Assembly: GCA_944989445.1 (NCBI GenBank)
Contig: CALYLW010000070.1
Coordinates: 1,469,852 to 1,533,851, forward strand
Direction of reading: 5' to 3'
DNA: 64,000 nt
Origin: Ampullaceana balthica
Lineage: Eukaryota > Mollusca > Gastropoda > Lymnaeidae
Part shown: positions 11,801 to 21,369 of the stretch, in pieces
Position numbering within the stretch: position 1 is the first letter of the stretch
How the letters are laid out: every line of letters begins with the position of its first letter
The notes under the pieces: model-generated
The model's input: the letters and a program-made list of their open reading frames with translations, nothing else
Databases searched by the model: none
Told to the model about the DNA's origin: nothing
Translations under genes and position numbers: made by a program

Positions 11801-13058
11801 GGCATCCATGTTGTCTCCTGCAACATCCAGCAGAGCGAGCTTGGTCTCGCTCTCGGCCTCGTACTTCCGCCAATCGGCCTTACGGAACTGCCAATGCCTT
11901 CTTTCAAATCGAGGTTTGCCTGCACCAAGTCCAAATTCAATCAGGATTGGTAAGTGATCGCTACCTACTTCCTTTAATACTTCCAGTCTATGCTTCGACT
12001 CTAGGTCAGCGGAAATAAGCGTTAGATCTGGGCGGGACTCCGTGCTGTGCCCCGTGTGCAGTAGTGTCGGTTCACTGTCTGCATTCTGTAGCCTGATGAG
12101 ATTCGTATTAATACAGACATCCTCGATGTAGCGGCCTGACGCGTTCCGTTCAGCATAGCCCCAGTCAGGAGACTGTGCATTAAAGTCTCCTGCTATTATC
12201 GTTTTTCCAAAAATGACGTCTTCCCCAACTGGAAGTGCGATAGGGTTTCTGGGCGTATTATAGACGTTCGTGATTGTAAAGCCAACGTCGCCTTTGAAAA
12301 CTCTCACGGTGAGAGTATCAGTGTTGCTGTAACACTTAACTTCGAGCAGCTCCATCGTTAAATCATTCCGGACCGCTGTGGCAAGACCTCGACATCGCCG
12401 GTCACACTTGCAATGGTATAGCGAGTAACCAGTGATATGGAACGGCTTCCCCTTGAGGAGCGTTTCTTGGAACAGCGCCACATCCACTTTCCGTTCGTGG
12501 AGTATTTTGGTTACTTCGTGTGCCTTTTGCCTTATGCCACAGACATTCAACTGTAAAGCTACCAGGGCTTGTTCAGGATGGCCCTTCGCACCCATACAAG
12601 GACGGCCAGTCACCGATTGACCGCTTGGACATGGCCTGTCGTTCGTCACCATGCCTCTAAGAGGGGGGGTAGCCAACCGACCCGACGTACCACCATCCGC
12701 CGAGAAGGGGTTTAGAAGGTCCATTCCGGGACCTGCTTTTTTCGATATATGAACCATAGAATAGAGAGGGGGTAGGCAGAAATCTTCAACCCATTGAGGA
12801 CGGTCCGGGTGCGTTCCGCCCCTTGCCCAGAGGGTCTTCCTGTCTTCGGCGTTCCTAGCCGGGCACTGTTGGGTATGGGTCTGCTCCCACACCCAGCACC
12901 GGGCCTCTCGGTGAGGCCATGCCCCACCCCCCGGTTGTCCGGAGGGTTCCAGTGCGTATGCTTGGCGATTTCGCCGGGGTTAGTCAGTTTCAGGTCGCAG
13001 CCACTTCCGCAACCCTACTTATCTCCCGGGCCCCGTAAAGGCCAACCCCTTCCGAGAG
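8818..13058 (-). mobile_element. I-clade LINE, apparently recent insertion
   Basis: The element is bounded by a perfect 9-bp direct duplication, GAGACATAA at 8809-8817 and 13059-13067. It is 4241 bp long and oriented on the minus strand, with a 166-bp leader and one long frame (12892-8852). Its endonuclease, reverse transcriptase, RNase H order and C-terminal CCHC are those of I-type LINEs. I elements normally carry a separate ORF1 upstream. None is present here, so the copy is probably 5'-truncated or belongs to a lineage with a single frame. It interrupts the first unit of the 13.3-15.5 kb array. Confidence 0.88.
8852..12892 (-). CDS. I-type LINE polyprotein: endonuclease, reverse transcriptase, RNase H
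   Basis: This is a 1346-codon uninterrupted frame. The N-terminal ~105 residues are unassigned. An exonuclease-endonuclease-phosphatase fold spans ~110-325: N116, E143 (LFQETLL), the AGDFNAQ motif at ~234-240 and SDHLPI at ~311-316. Reverse transcriptase spans ~600-860, with PSSYRPISLTS, DLKQAYDKVW, GLPQGSALS and the catalytic FADD near residue 772. RNase H spans ~1065-1195 (FTDGSR, HDAELEAI, FTDSRF, ITGHSG then DRVDELA). A CX2CX8HX4C knuckle lies near 1289. Such proteins nick genomic DNA and prime reverse transcription at the nick. All key catalytic motifs that I can read are intact and no stop or frameshift breaks it, so the protein may be functional. The first ATG is shown; the true start may be further in, nearer the endonuclease. 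Confidence 0.9.
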   Translation of the reverse strand: MWEQTHTQQCPARNAEDRKTLWARGGTHPDRPQWVEDFCLPPLYSMVHISKKAGPGMDLLNPFSADGGTSGRLATPPLRGMVTNDRPCPSGQSVTGRPCMGAKGHPEQALVALQLNVCGIRQKAHEVTKILHERKVDVALFQETLLKGKPFHITGYSLYHCKCDRRCRGLATAVRNDLTMELLEVKCYSNTDTLTVRVFKGDVGFTITNVYNTPRNPIALPVGEDVIFGKTIIAGDFNAQSPDWGYAERNASGRYIEDVCINTNLIRLQNADSEPTLLHTGHSTESRPDLTLISADLESKHRLEVLKEVGSDHLPILIEFGLGAGKPRFERRHWQFRKADWRKYEAESETKLALLDVAGDNMDATYRQFIDTILGVARRTIPRTNGKQKFRPYWDKSLAELVKQRAKARKKAARLKTPEARRAYNRLTAEVRAAVDKAKKAKWVNTCEKLDLVDGRKVWRLLDALSGAGKTKNSNPLTTPKGQRASEVKRARALNKHFAQVNKKGARSDFSRTIDRMRKEGSRRQSKGPQLEVFAAPFTMTELQTALNKCQAGKAPGPDKVHNEMLKHLGKTGRMKLLGFINRTWTTGTLPKLWKKATITPIPKEGKPGEHPSSYRPISLTSCVGKVAERLVNARLYWFLEQSKCIPMTQGGFRKGRQPMDQALRLIQTITNELQSRNHTVAVFFDLKQAYDKVWRGGLLYKLQQLGVTANMYSWIKSFLTDRTIKTRVGESLSNEDRLEDGLPQGSALSCTLFLAYVHDLQGILGSQNAMFADDLAIWSSGKDVATLQNRLQEDLNRIEDYANRWRLVVNTEKTVHSIFTNGRNALKHEVVLQICGKRLNWDRTPTYLGIKLDQKVQLHNHVRELCAKATAKLSLVKKLASTSWGADARLLRALYLGSVRGAIDYSLPVQAFASRTALEGLDRIQNQALRFVCGALRTTPTAAVEIMSNVEPLAIRREKAIMTTVERYRRLEHDEPCFQLQDRWVKRTRLKRPSFMDTVYELEDSVPIPKHRERMRLVPARGPHESSDLPELRLTLANTAVTKASPVELQRDETLKTIEAYGDSVVKVFTDGSRFKDGRSGYGVLIQYPQPGPDSIELSGPCGSAYSSHDAELEAICKGLKEVRRRLARRKVFPTVVVFTDSRFSLETVGRSSLETKTVSVILETVGEILARGGKVVLQYITGHSGEPHSDRVDELAREGSAQPQPDRPMTQLGVRSWLKDHFREKWLQGWASGSTARKVFQYMPRPSKSDSWWKIGRSNQTLITRMRTEHCPTRSYLYKFNTRRELACRLCGHPEETVAHVLEECPELCGDLEDEVTVPAEGYLYGDARLMRLACDKMNRVLRA

Positions 13059-13067
13059 GAGACATAA

Positions 13068-13290
13068 CTAAAGGTAGTGATTATGTTCAAACGCGACATT
13101 TACAGACTGAAACAGAATTATCTCCCCTGGTTTTTATCTCCCCTGGGCGCAGGGACGGTAGAGGGTGTGAACAGTGACGGTCGGCGTCAACGCGTGAACG
13201 GGGCACGTGAAAAAAATATAAACAAATAGTTGGACGGTTGGACGGACGGTTCCGATTAAACTTACAAAGCAAGCTAATATAAGACTAGTA
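13068..13290 (+). repeat. array unit 0, right part
   Basis: This is the continuation of the unit cut by the LINE. CTAAAGGTAGTGATTATG, ACATTTACAGACTGA, GACGGTCGGCGTCAA and the (TTGGACGG)n-like stretch near 13228 correspond to segments of units 1 and 2. It ends with AAGCTAATATAAG, a variant of the unit end AAGTTAATATAAGGGATTTA. Confidence 0.65.
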
Positions 13291-13761
13291 ATAAAACAAA
13301 CCCGTAAAAACAAAGTTTTCTACTATAAATCCCTTATATTTGAGTCATAATTATAAGTATTGATTATTTTCCAACGCCACAAATATTTACAGACTGATAC
13401 CGAGTGATGTCCCCTGTCTTTTAACGGGGGATGTGACGTGAGGGGATGTCGGCACGACAGTCGACGTCTAAGCGTCAACTCAAACTCACGTGGGAAAAAA
13501 ACAATAACAAACCGTGAATTTGAATTACATACGTTATATAAGGAAAAACTAAAAATGCATTAATTTAATTACGGTACAATCGATCGATATGAAATTTTAA
13601 TACGATGCATTGTTAGGTGAGATGGGTCCGTGTGCCAAATTTCAGCTCGATCAGATCACTGGAAGTGGGTCATTTTTGACTTTTGTTTTTCCGCCCGCCC
13701 AGCCCATGAGATGATGAGATGATGAGACGGTCGCGAAGTTAATATAAGGGATTTAATAAAA
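13291..13761 (+). repeat. array unit 1 (~470 bp)
   Basis: It begins with ATAAAACAAACCCGTAAAAA, then CTATAAATCCCTTATATTTG, and ends with GCGAAGTTAATATAAGGGAT. The ends contain TAAATCCCTTATAT and its inverse ATATAAGGGATTTA, so each unit has short terminal inverted repeats. Internal landmarks are CATTTACAGACTGA, GTCGGCACGACGGTCG, AAATGCATTAATTTAAT, the GATCGAT cluster, GGGTCCGTGTGCCAAATTTC and TGGGTCATTTTTGAC. No protein is encoded. Superfamily unknown. Confidence 0.75.
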
Positions 13762-14188
13762 CAAACCCGTAAAAACAAAGTTTTTGACTATAAATCCCTT
13801 ATATATGAGACATAACTAACAGTAGTGATTATTTTTAAACATTTACAGACTGACACTGAGTGATGTCCCTTGTCTTTAATAAATGGGGGTGGGATGTGAG
13901 GGGGTGTCGGCACGACGGTCGTCGTCAACACGACGGTCGGCGTCAACTCAAACTCACGTGGAACTGGAATTTAAAAAAAAACAAACAGTGAATTTTGAAT
14001 TACATACCTCATATAAGGATAAACTAAAAATGCATTAATTTAATATGGTACGTTCGATCGATCTGAAATTTTGATACGATGCATTGTTAGGTTCGACGGG
14101 TCCGTGTGCCAAATTTCAGTTTGATCGGATCATGGGAAGTGGGTCATTTTTGACTTCTGTTTTTCCGCCCGCCGAGCCCAAGACAGAC

Positions 14189-14258
<70 letters not shown>

Positions 14259-14286
14259 GCCGGTGAAGTTAATATAAGGGATTTAA
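13762..14286 (+). repeat. array unit 2 (~525 bp) with expanded (GA)n
   Basis: This is a direct tandem repeat of unit 1 with the same landmarks in the same order. Where unit 1 has GATGAGATGATGAGATGATG, this copy has a (GA)n microsatellite (14192-14257), which accounts for most of the extra length. It ends with GAAGTTAATATAAGGGATTT. Confidence 0.78.
14192..14257. repeat. (GA)n microsatellite
   Basis: This is an uninterrupted AG dinucleotide run of about 66 bp inside array unit 2, preceded by (GACA)n. It appears to have grown from the purine-rich GATGA stretch of the unit. Confidence 0.95.
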
Positions 14287-14870
14287 AAAGTGATAAAAGG
14301 GAGCAAATTACGAGATGCTACCCAGTATCATATTGTAAAATATCAAAATTAACATATTTTTTTACATATACTTAAAACAATGTTTTCCAAAATATGAATA
14401 AAACATTTTCTTTAAGGCTTGAGAGTATCCATGACAAAAAATTAGTTTATAACATTTTAAAAAAATACATTGATGGCATTGGTGGAGAAAACTTTGCCCC
14501 CCCTCCCCGGGCCGCTCACCCCACCCAACTACTGGCACTTAAACCATTGCAATCCTTCAGCTTTATTTTAAAATGGTTCGTCTCGGTTATGGGGGAGGGA
14601 TGATGGTATTGTCACTGTTACAGACGTGGGGTTTCAACCACCGCTTGTGGGCTTCTACTTGAATGTCTTTTGTTTATTTAGATAAGCGACAGTTTTCCAA
14701 TTAGTGTTATCAGACGTATGGTAATTGCCAAGGTCAAGATTATCCCCCAGTAGACAGAGCGGTCTTGCTGCTCTATTAATAATAAAAAATAATACTTTTT
14801 TTGTAACAATAAAAAAAAACGAACCATCAGAATCCAGTGTGTGATCGCATGCAACGTTCACGACTAGCCG
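14287..14870. other. non-coding spacer within the repeat array
   Basis: This AT-rich unique sequence lies between recognisable array units. Frames at 14394-14603 and 14655-14861 have no recognisable features. Nothing is called. Confidence 0.4.
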
Positions 14871-15470
14871 TCTGTCTGAACGCTACTAATAACAAAACCC
14901 GTAAAAACAATTTTTTGGACTATAAATCCTTTATATATGAGACATAACTAAAAGTATGTTAATTAAAATACGCATCGCACGACAATCCAAAATTTTGAGT
15001 TAAGTCTTATATATAAAGGATTTATAGTAAAAAATAAACTACTACAGTCTGTCTGCTAAATTTGAGCTCAATTTGATCACGGGGAAAGGTTTAAAAAAAC
15101 ATGTTTAATATAATGCGCACCGCGTGAAAGTCTAGCATAAACATTTACAGATCGGGAATATATATAAAAAAAAGTATGGTCAATATAATACGCACCGCAC
15201 CGTGCGACAGGAAAATATTAAAAAGGTTGTTCAATATAATAAGCACCGCGACAGACTAGCTCAAAAATTTACATGCTACATAGAGATAATCTAAAAATTC
15301 ATCAATTTAATTTACAGTATATTCGAACGATGTGAAATATTGATAGATCATTTTTATCGTCACCACGAGTCTGCCTGCAAACATTCAGCTCGCTAGCAAA
15401 TGGGGAAGTGCGTTAAAAATCGATCCAAAGTTTTTGCAGACGCCCACGAGTTAATTTAAGGATTTAAAAA
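14871..15470 (+). repeat. decayed array units 3 and 4
   Basis: The unit start reappears at about 14888 (AAAACCCGTAAAAACAATTT, then GGACTATAAATCCTTTATAT). Later internal parts (AAATTTGAGCTCAATTTGAT near 15058, AAACATTCAGCTCGCTAGCA near 15380) and the end (GAGTTAATTTAAGGATTTAA near 15449) are visible. Copies are strongly diverged and rearranged, so unit borders inside this stretch are approximate. Confidence 0.55.
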
Positions 15471-15713
15471 CACTTAGAGTCTCTAAAACCGAGGAGCTTT
15501 CTAGCGCTTAAGTTTTTGTTTACCGAGATTTTATATCGTAACTGCATATTAAAAAATCCAAGACATTTACTTTTTTAAAGTTAGTGTGACTAAAATAATA
15601 GTTCTGGAAGCTATAAATATAATTCTTCATCTCAAACTATTTAATTGTAATGAACGTTAAATGTAGAGGGTGTCGACAAATTAAAAACAACAACTTTAGT
15701 ATTATAAAAAATA

Positions 15714-15744
<31 letters not shown>

Positions 15745-15774
15745 TATAAATATATATATAATAAAACTATATAA
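15471..15774. other. AT-rich spacer with (TA)n
   Basis: No gene is seen. A (TA)n/(CA)n/(TA)n compound microsatellite runs at about 15712-15765, immediately before the Helitron copy. Confidence 0.5.
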
Positions 15775-16215
15775 TTTGCAATTGTCACGCAAGTCAGTCA
15801 GTCTGTCCTGACGCTACTAATTTTAGAAAGCAGGGAAAACCAAATTACTGCACCAAAGCATCAAAAGGTGTGCAAATTAAATATGCGCTGTAAAAAAATA
15901 TTATATGACGTCATTGTTTTCGCTCATATTTTAATTTTGGAAAAGGGAACATTGTAAAAAGAGAATTAGATGATGGTTAATTATAAAATCAAAAAATAAA
16001 GGGGGCGCCGTAGGCGCCCTGCATGCAACCCCTATTATAAAATACTTTGTGTACATTTCAGAAAGTTTAATATTTCGTATTTATCAAACAAGGACAAGTT
16101 AGTTGGGCTTTTGAAAAAGGTCGGCGCCGTAGGTACCCTAAAAAAGTGCATTTTTTAAATAAAATAAATAAATTTCAGCTTAAAACTTTCGTCATTTTTG
16201 ACGGGTGTACGCTAG
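15775..16215 (+). mobile_element. non-autonomous Helitron, copy A
   Basis: A ~430-bp sequence is shared, in opposite orientation, with 56554-56990. The 3' end has the Helitron signature: a hairpin-forming GTCATTTTTGACGGG about 10 nt before a terminal CTAG (16212-16215), followed by T. Other landmarks are GCGCTGTAAAAAAATATTAT, GGGGGCGCCGTAGGCGCCC and GTCGGCGCCGTAGGTACC. The 5' end is less certain; shared sequence reaches GCAATTGTCAC at about 15778. No Rep/helicase is encoded. Confidence 0.7.
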
Positions 16216-16270
16216 TATATATATATATTTATATATATATATCGATCTATCTATATATTTAAAAATCAAA

Positions 16271-17400
16271 GTAAGTAAGTATGTATGTATGTATGTATGT
16301 ATGTATGTATGTATGTATGTATGTATGTATGTATGTATGTATGTATGTATGTATGTATGTATGTATGTATGTATGTATGCATGCATGCATGCATGCATGT
16401 ATGTATGTATGTATGTATGTATGTATGTATGTATGTATGTATGTATGTATGTATGTATGTATGTATGTATGTATGTATGTATGTATGTATGTATGTATGT
16501 ATGTATGTATGTATGTATGTATGTATGTATGTATGTATGTATGTATGTATGTATGTATGTATGTATGTATGTATGTATGTATGTATGTATGTATGTATGT
16601 ATGTATGTATGTATGTATGTATGTATGTATGTATGTATGTATGTATGTATGTATGTATGTATGTATGTATGTATGTATGTATGTATGTATGTATGTATGT
16701 ATTGTATGTATGTATGTATGTATGTATGTATGTATGTATGTATGTATGTATGTATGTATGTATGTATGTATGTATGTATGTATGTATGTATGTATGTATG
16801 TATGTATGTATGTATGTATGTATGTATGTATGTATGTATGTATGTATGTATGTATGTATGTATGTATGTATGTATGTATGTATGTATGTATGTATGTATG
16901 TATGTATGTATGTATGTATGTATGTATGTATGTATGTATGTATGTATGTATGTATGTATGTATGTATGTATGTATGTATGTATGTATGTATGTATGTATG
17001 TATGTATGTATGTATGTATGTATGTATGTATGTATGTATGTATGTATGTATGTATGTATGTATGTATGTATGTATGTATGTATGTATGTATGTATGTATG
17101 TATGTATGTATGTATGTATGTATGTATGTATGTATGTATGTATGTATGTATGTATTTATGTATGTATGTATGTATGTATGTATGTATGTATGTATGTATG
17201 TATGTATGTATGTATGTATGTATGTATGTATGTATGTATGTATGTATGTATGTATGTATGTATGTATGTATGTATGTATGTATGTATGTATGTATGTATG
17301 TATGTATGTATGTATGTATGTATGTATGTATGTATGTATGTATGTATGTATGTATGTATGTATGTATGTATGTATGTATGTATGTATGTATGCATGCATG
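16271..17400. repeat. 1.1-kb (ATGT)n tetranucleotide array
   Basis: About 280 tandem ATGT units run from GTAAGTAAGT (16271) to GCATGCATG (17400). Interruptions seen are a short (ATGC)n block at about 16379-16398, one single-base phase shift (ATTG) near 16702, a single ATTT unit near 17154 and GCATGCATG at the end. Because the unit is 4 bp, all frames stay open and give artefactual YIHT/MYVC repeats on both strands. It begins 56 bp after the Helitron end. Confidence 0.97.
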
Positions 17401-17540
17401 TCCTTTATAGCTGACTAAACCATTCATCCAATTGCCATAAACGTTTAAGATTTTATTCTCCATTCATTTATTAAAGATCTTGAGATATCCACTATGAAAT
17501 TCATTGAAATAAACAGGTAATTTGAACTTGACATCTTGCA

Positions 17541-19600
17541 CTAAACTAAACACATATTCTGTAGGCCTGAGACTAATCTCTTAAGGCCTTGGCTAGTACC
17601 TGGGCAATCTGCTCCATCTGCTGAGCAGTGCCATACAACATTGTCTTTACATGGGACTCTTCCGCCTCCCTCACCTCTCCGGCTATATCTAGCGCGGGGC
17701 AAGACGTCAGCAGGTGTACGACCGTCTAAGAGGCTTGGCTGCAATGACGGCAGTTCGAGTCCCTGTTGTGGTCTAGCCTGAGAATGTACGAGTTGGTTGG
17801 GCAGTACTCCGTTCTCATCTGAGTCACTAAACTCTGGTGTTTGCGACGCAGGTTCCACCACTGGTCTGAAAGGCTTGGCCTGGGCATGTTAGCAAAAAAA
17901 ACAACTGAATGTCGTGTTGTCAGCACACTCCTGGTACCACTTGTTCCTGAAGTGGTCCTTTAGCCAGGTTTTAGCCCCAAGATAATTAACTGGGGTATCT
18001 GGTTGGGGCAGGGCCGCTCCTGCTTTTGCCAGGGAGTCTGACTTTTCATTGCCGTCAACATTCACGTGACTCGGGATCCACTGCACTGTTACCTTACCTC
18101 CAAGTCTTTCGAGCTTACCCACGTCTTCCAAGATGACGTCAACCAAGTGGGTGCTACGCTTCTCACTAAGTAGGACTTCGAGGGCTGATCTCGAGTCACA
18201 AAACAGTACCGTGTTGAAACCGAAAATTTCCAACCCCTGCAGTGTCTGGTGCACACTTTCCAGGGCCATGTGTATAGCCTCAAGCCCCGCATCGTAATTC
18301 GATAGCATAGTCCCACAGGGACCTGAAAGTTCTTCTTTTGGTGGCCCTCCTAATGGGTATAAGATGAGCGCACCATATCCTGCAATTCCTTCACTTGAGC
18401 TGGCAGACCCAACCACCGAACAATTTTACTTGGGTTCCCGCGAACCCTTCAATCGTCTCAAGGGCATCCGCTTTCTGTACATGTTCAGGGCTGCGTTTCG
18501 TCACTGCCGTGTCAGTCAAAGACAAACGTATTTCGGGACGTGTGAATTCGGCATAGGGCGGTTTAAGTGGGACAATTATAGTTTGTTTTCTATTTCGTGG
18601 GGGTTTGACGTTCCTATCAAGCTCCGTTATTTGATGCATAAATGAGGAATGTTTTAAACTCCCACGTCCGCTCCAGTTATCCTGCATTTGGTAACAGGGC
18701 TCTCTAGTGTCTAACCTGCGGTACCTCTCTGCAGTTGTTATGATTGCCTTGTCCCTACGTATTTCGAGTGGTTCTACGTTTGCGATGACTTCCACAGCAA
18801 CTCTGGGTGTAGTTCTGTAAGCGCCACAAATAAATCTTAGAGCCTGGTTCTGGATACGACCCAGTTTTTCCAATGCCGTTTTGCTGGCAAAGGCTTGGAC
18901 GGGCATGCTGTAGTCCATTATCGACCTTACACTGCCCAGAAAGAGAGCTCTGAGCGTGCTTGCTCCAGCGCCCCAGTTTGTGCATGCAAGCTTTTTCACC
19001 AGGTTGAGCTTGGCGGTTGCCTGGGAGTACAGGTCTTGCACGAAATTGTGCATTTTTGCTTTTTGATCCAGTTTGACTCCCAGGTAAACCGGTTGCTTGT
19101 CCCATTTGAGCGCTACATCGTTTATTTTAAGCACTATCTCCTGTTTGAGAATGGTTCGGCCATTAGTGAAGAGTGAATAGACCGTCTTCTCTGTGTTAAT
19201 TTCCATTTGTCACCTCTGCGTGTACCTACTGATAGCGGAAAGGTCTTGCTATAGTAGCTGTTGCAGTCGGTTGGCATCTTTACCGGTGCTCCAGATGACT
19301 AAATCGTCTGCATACATGGCCGCACTGGTTTGCAATATACCAGGGAAGTCGTTGTTGTAAGCCAAGAACAGTGTGCAACTGAGTGCTGACCCTTGGGGTA
19401 GCCCCTGTTGCAGCGTTCTCTTACTAGAGGTTTCACTGCCATAAATCGTTGCGATCGTCCGATTTGTAAGAAAACCTTGTATCCACCTGTACATGTTGGC
19501 AGTTACGCCTAGGGCTTGTAGTTTCAACAACAGACCGGACCTCCAGACCCTATCGTAAGCCTGTCGGAGGTCGCAGAATATTGCCACAGTATGCATTTGT
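17541..19600 (-). pseudogene. decayed I-type LINE (RT, RNase H, CCHC remnants)
   Basis: This minus-strand remnant is collinear with the C-terminal half of the 8852-12892 protein but clearly a different family. The RT core is at 19596-19249 (GLPQGSALS, YADDLVIWS), the RT thumb/connection at 19206-18391, RNase H at ~18416-17889 (HVNVDGNEKSDSLAKAG) and a C-terminal zinc-knuckle region (CRHCSQAS) at 17926-17541. Stops and frame changes separate these pieces, and the 5' end stops abruptly at about 19600 where a hAT fragment begins. It is not functional. Confidence 0.88.
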
Positions 19601-20206
19601 AGAAGAAAAATATGATTAGGGAAAATGAAGAAGACGTCGTTCTATCTTCAGAACGAGAAGTACAACTGGAAATGATTTTATCCATGGATGGAATTATAAA
19701 AGAAAATAAAAGAACGCTTTGATAAGTTGTAAGTCTTTGCAAGAAAATATTCGTATATAATACCATGTAACCTACTAAATGAATTTGAACATCAAATAAA
19801 TTACTTTATTGTCATTGATAAAGAACACTTCAATATTGAAAGAAAAAGGATCCAGGTTTTGTATGGCTGTATCTACACTACAAGAAAAGGCATTATGTTA
19901 GAAAAACGGGGGAAAGGTCCCCTTGATCTATTAAAATTTATTCAACATTAGGATTGGAAAATTCTGTACCCAACATTGTAACTTTGCTGTGAATTTTTTC
20001 AACAATTGCTATCAGTGTATCTAGTTGTGAAAGGAGCTTCTCCAAAGTGAAAATCATAAAAAATTATCTTCGTTCCACAATGAGCGATTTAAGACAAGAA
20101 AATCGTGCAATATTATCCATAGAACAAGATATTACAAATAGTTTAAATTTTGATAGCATAATACACGATTTTTATGTTACGAAAGTTAGGAAAGTAAATT
20201 TATAAA
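19601..20206 (+). pseudogene. hAT transposase fragment, C-terminal dimerisation region
   Basis: On the plus strand at about 20010-20203 the translation contains ISVSSCERSFSKVKIIKNYL and the following LRSTMSDLRQENRAILSIEQ, the hallmark of the hAT C-terminal dimerisation region of zf-MYM/TTF-type transposases, ending in a stop near 20204. Upstream (from ~19625) the reading frame is broken by several stops. It abuts the LINE remnant, so it may have inserted into and truncated it. It is dead. Confidence 0.72.
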
Positions 20207-20394
20207 TATGATTACATACTAATGTATTCAATTTCTTTGTTTGTAAAAAAAATCATTTATATATAAGTATAAAATAAAATAATAGTAATTGATTATGTTT
20301 TTTGGGGGGAATATGTTCTGTCTCATGGGAGTAGGGGGGGACCTGCGACCTCAGTAACTTTCTTGTGGCCTTTAAAAAGAGTAAATAAATTAAT

Positions 20395-20800
20395 GGGGGT
20401 GAGACTGCAATCAGGCTTTTAAATAGGTAAATGTATAATATAAAAATAGGGTATTAGTAGGCCTGACAAGACGTAACACAACAGCGAACGTTTCGGCAAA
20501 GAGCCTTTCTCAACGGACAAATAGTACACAAATGAAACGAATAAAACGAAATAATAATTAAAAAAACACTTAGCTGCGGTGAAATCCAAGTAGTCCAGTA
20601 AAGATCATCTCTACTGGACTACTTGGATTTCACCGCAGCTAAGTGTTTTTTAAAAATTATTATTTCGTTTTATTCGTTTCATTTGTGTACTATTTGTCCG
20701 TTGAGGAAGGCTCTTTGCCGAAACGTTCGCTGTTTTGTTACGTCCTGTCAGGCCTACTAATACCCTGTTTTTATATTATAAATTTACCTATTTAAAAAAA
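20395..20800. repeat. large palindrome, 184-bp arms, 11-bp centre
   Basis: The left arm is about 20417-20600 and the right arm 20612-20796, inverted and nearly identical, separated by AAGATCATCTC. Each arm carries the core AAGGCTCTTTGCCGAAACG in opposite orientation. Left of the arm, GTGAGACTGCAATCAGGCTT (20399-20418) recurs at about 806. Transcribed, the whole block would fold into one long hairpin. The core resembles the stem-II/GAAA part of hammerhead-type sequences in Penelope-like element terminal repeats; that assignment is inference. Confidence 0.85.
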
Positions 20801-20975
20801 ATATAGTGTATTGTTATAAATGTGTATTTATAGGTATAAACATCTTAGGCGGCCTCTTCTATTACTGCTTACATAAATATGGAATGCAATGGTAAACATG
20901 TTCCCCACCTTTACATCGTTTCAATTACAATTATTTATTCATGTTTATTACTTTATAAAAACCACCCTATGATCG
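20801..20975. other. non-coding spacer
   Basis: AT-rich, nothing recognised. Confidence 0.4.
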
Positions 20976-21369
20976 ACTAATTTGCCGTCCATAAATGGCA
21001 TCAAGCGATTTTGACTGATTTTTCACCCCCTCCCCCCCTCGTCACACGTCGTCACAAAAACGTAGACCCCTGCTTCAATATGCTTTGGAAACACAATAAA
21101 AGCCGTATTTTCTATTTGAAAATAAGCAAGTTTAAAATCAAATTTTTGTCATTTAAGTATGTTTTAGTGCAAGGCTGCACTCTAACATCGTAACACGCGT
21201 TTTACGTTAACGTCATTCAATAAAGTGTCAGTAATCAATATTTAAGTTGAAATTTTATATAAAGTTGCGCGATTTGACGTGACGTCACATTTCTCACACA
21301 TCCCCTCGTCACAAGTGTATGACTTCCCTCCCCGCCCAAGGTATGTGACGTTATTTATGGACGGCCCCT
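20976..21369. repeat. MITE copy 2 (GCCGTCCATAAATGGC termini)
   Basis: The left end has GCCGTCCATAAATGGCATCA (about 20984) and the right end has GTTATTTATGGACGGCCCC (to 21368). The interior matches the 1-424 copy: a C-rich run with CCCTCGTCACACGTCGTCAC, ACATCGTAACACGCGT and TGACGTGACGTCACA. About 390 bp, non-coding. Confidence 0.75.

Noticed and set aside
16271..17400. CRISPR-like or satellite-coded repeat array
   Set aside because: Four-base units without spacers in a eukaryotic genome; a microsatellite.
16192..17463. Open frames of 377-423 codons on both strands with YIHT or MYVC repeats
   Set aside because: Pure translation of the ATGT microsatellite; a 4-bp unit without stop codons keeps every frame open.
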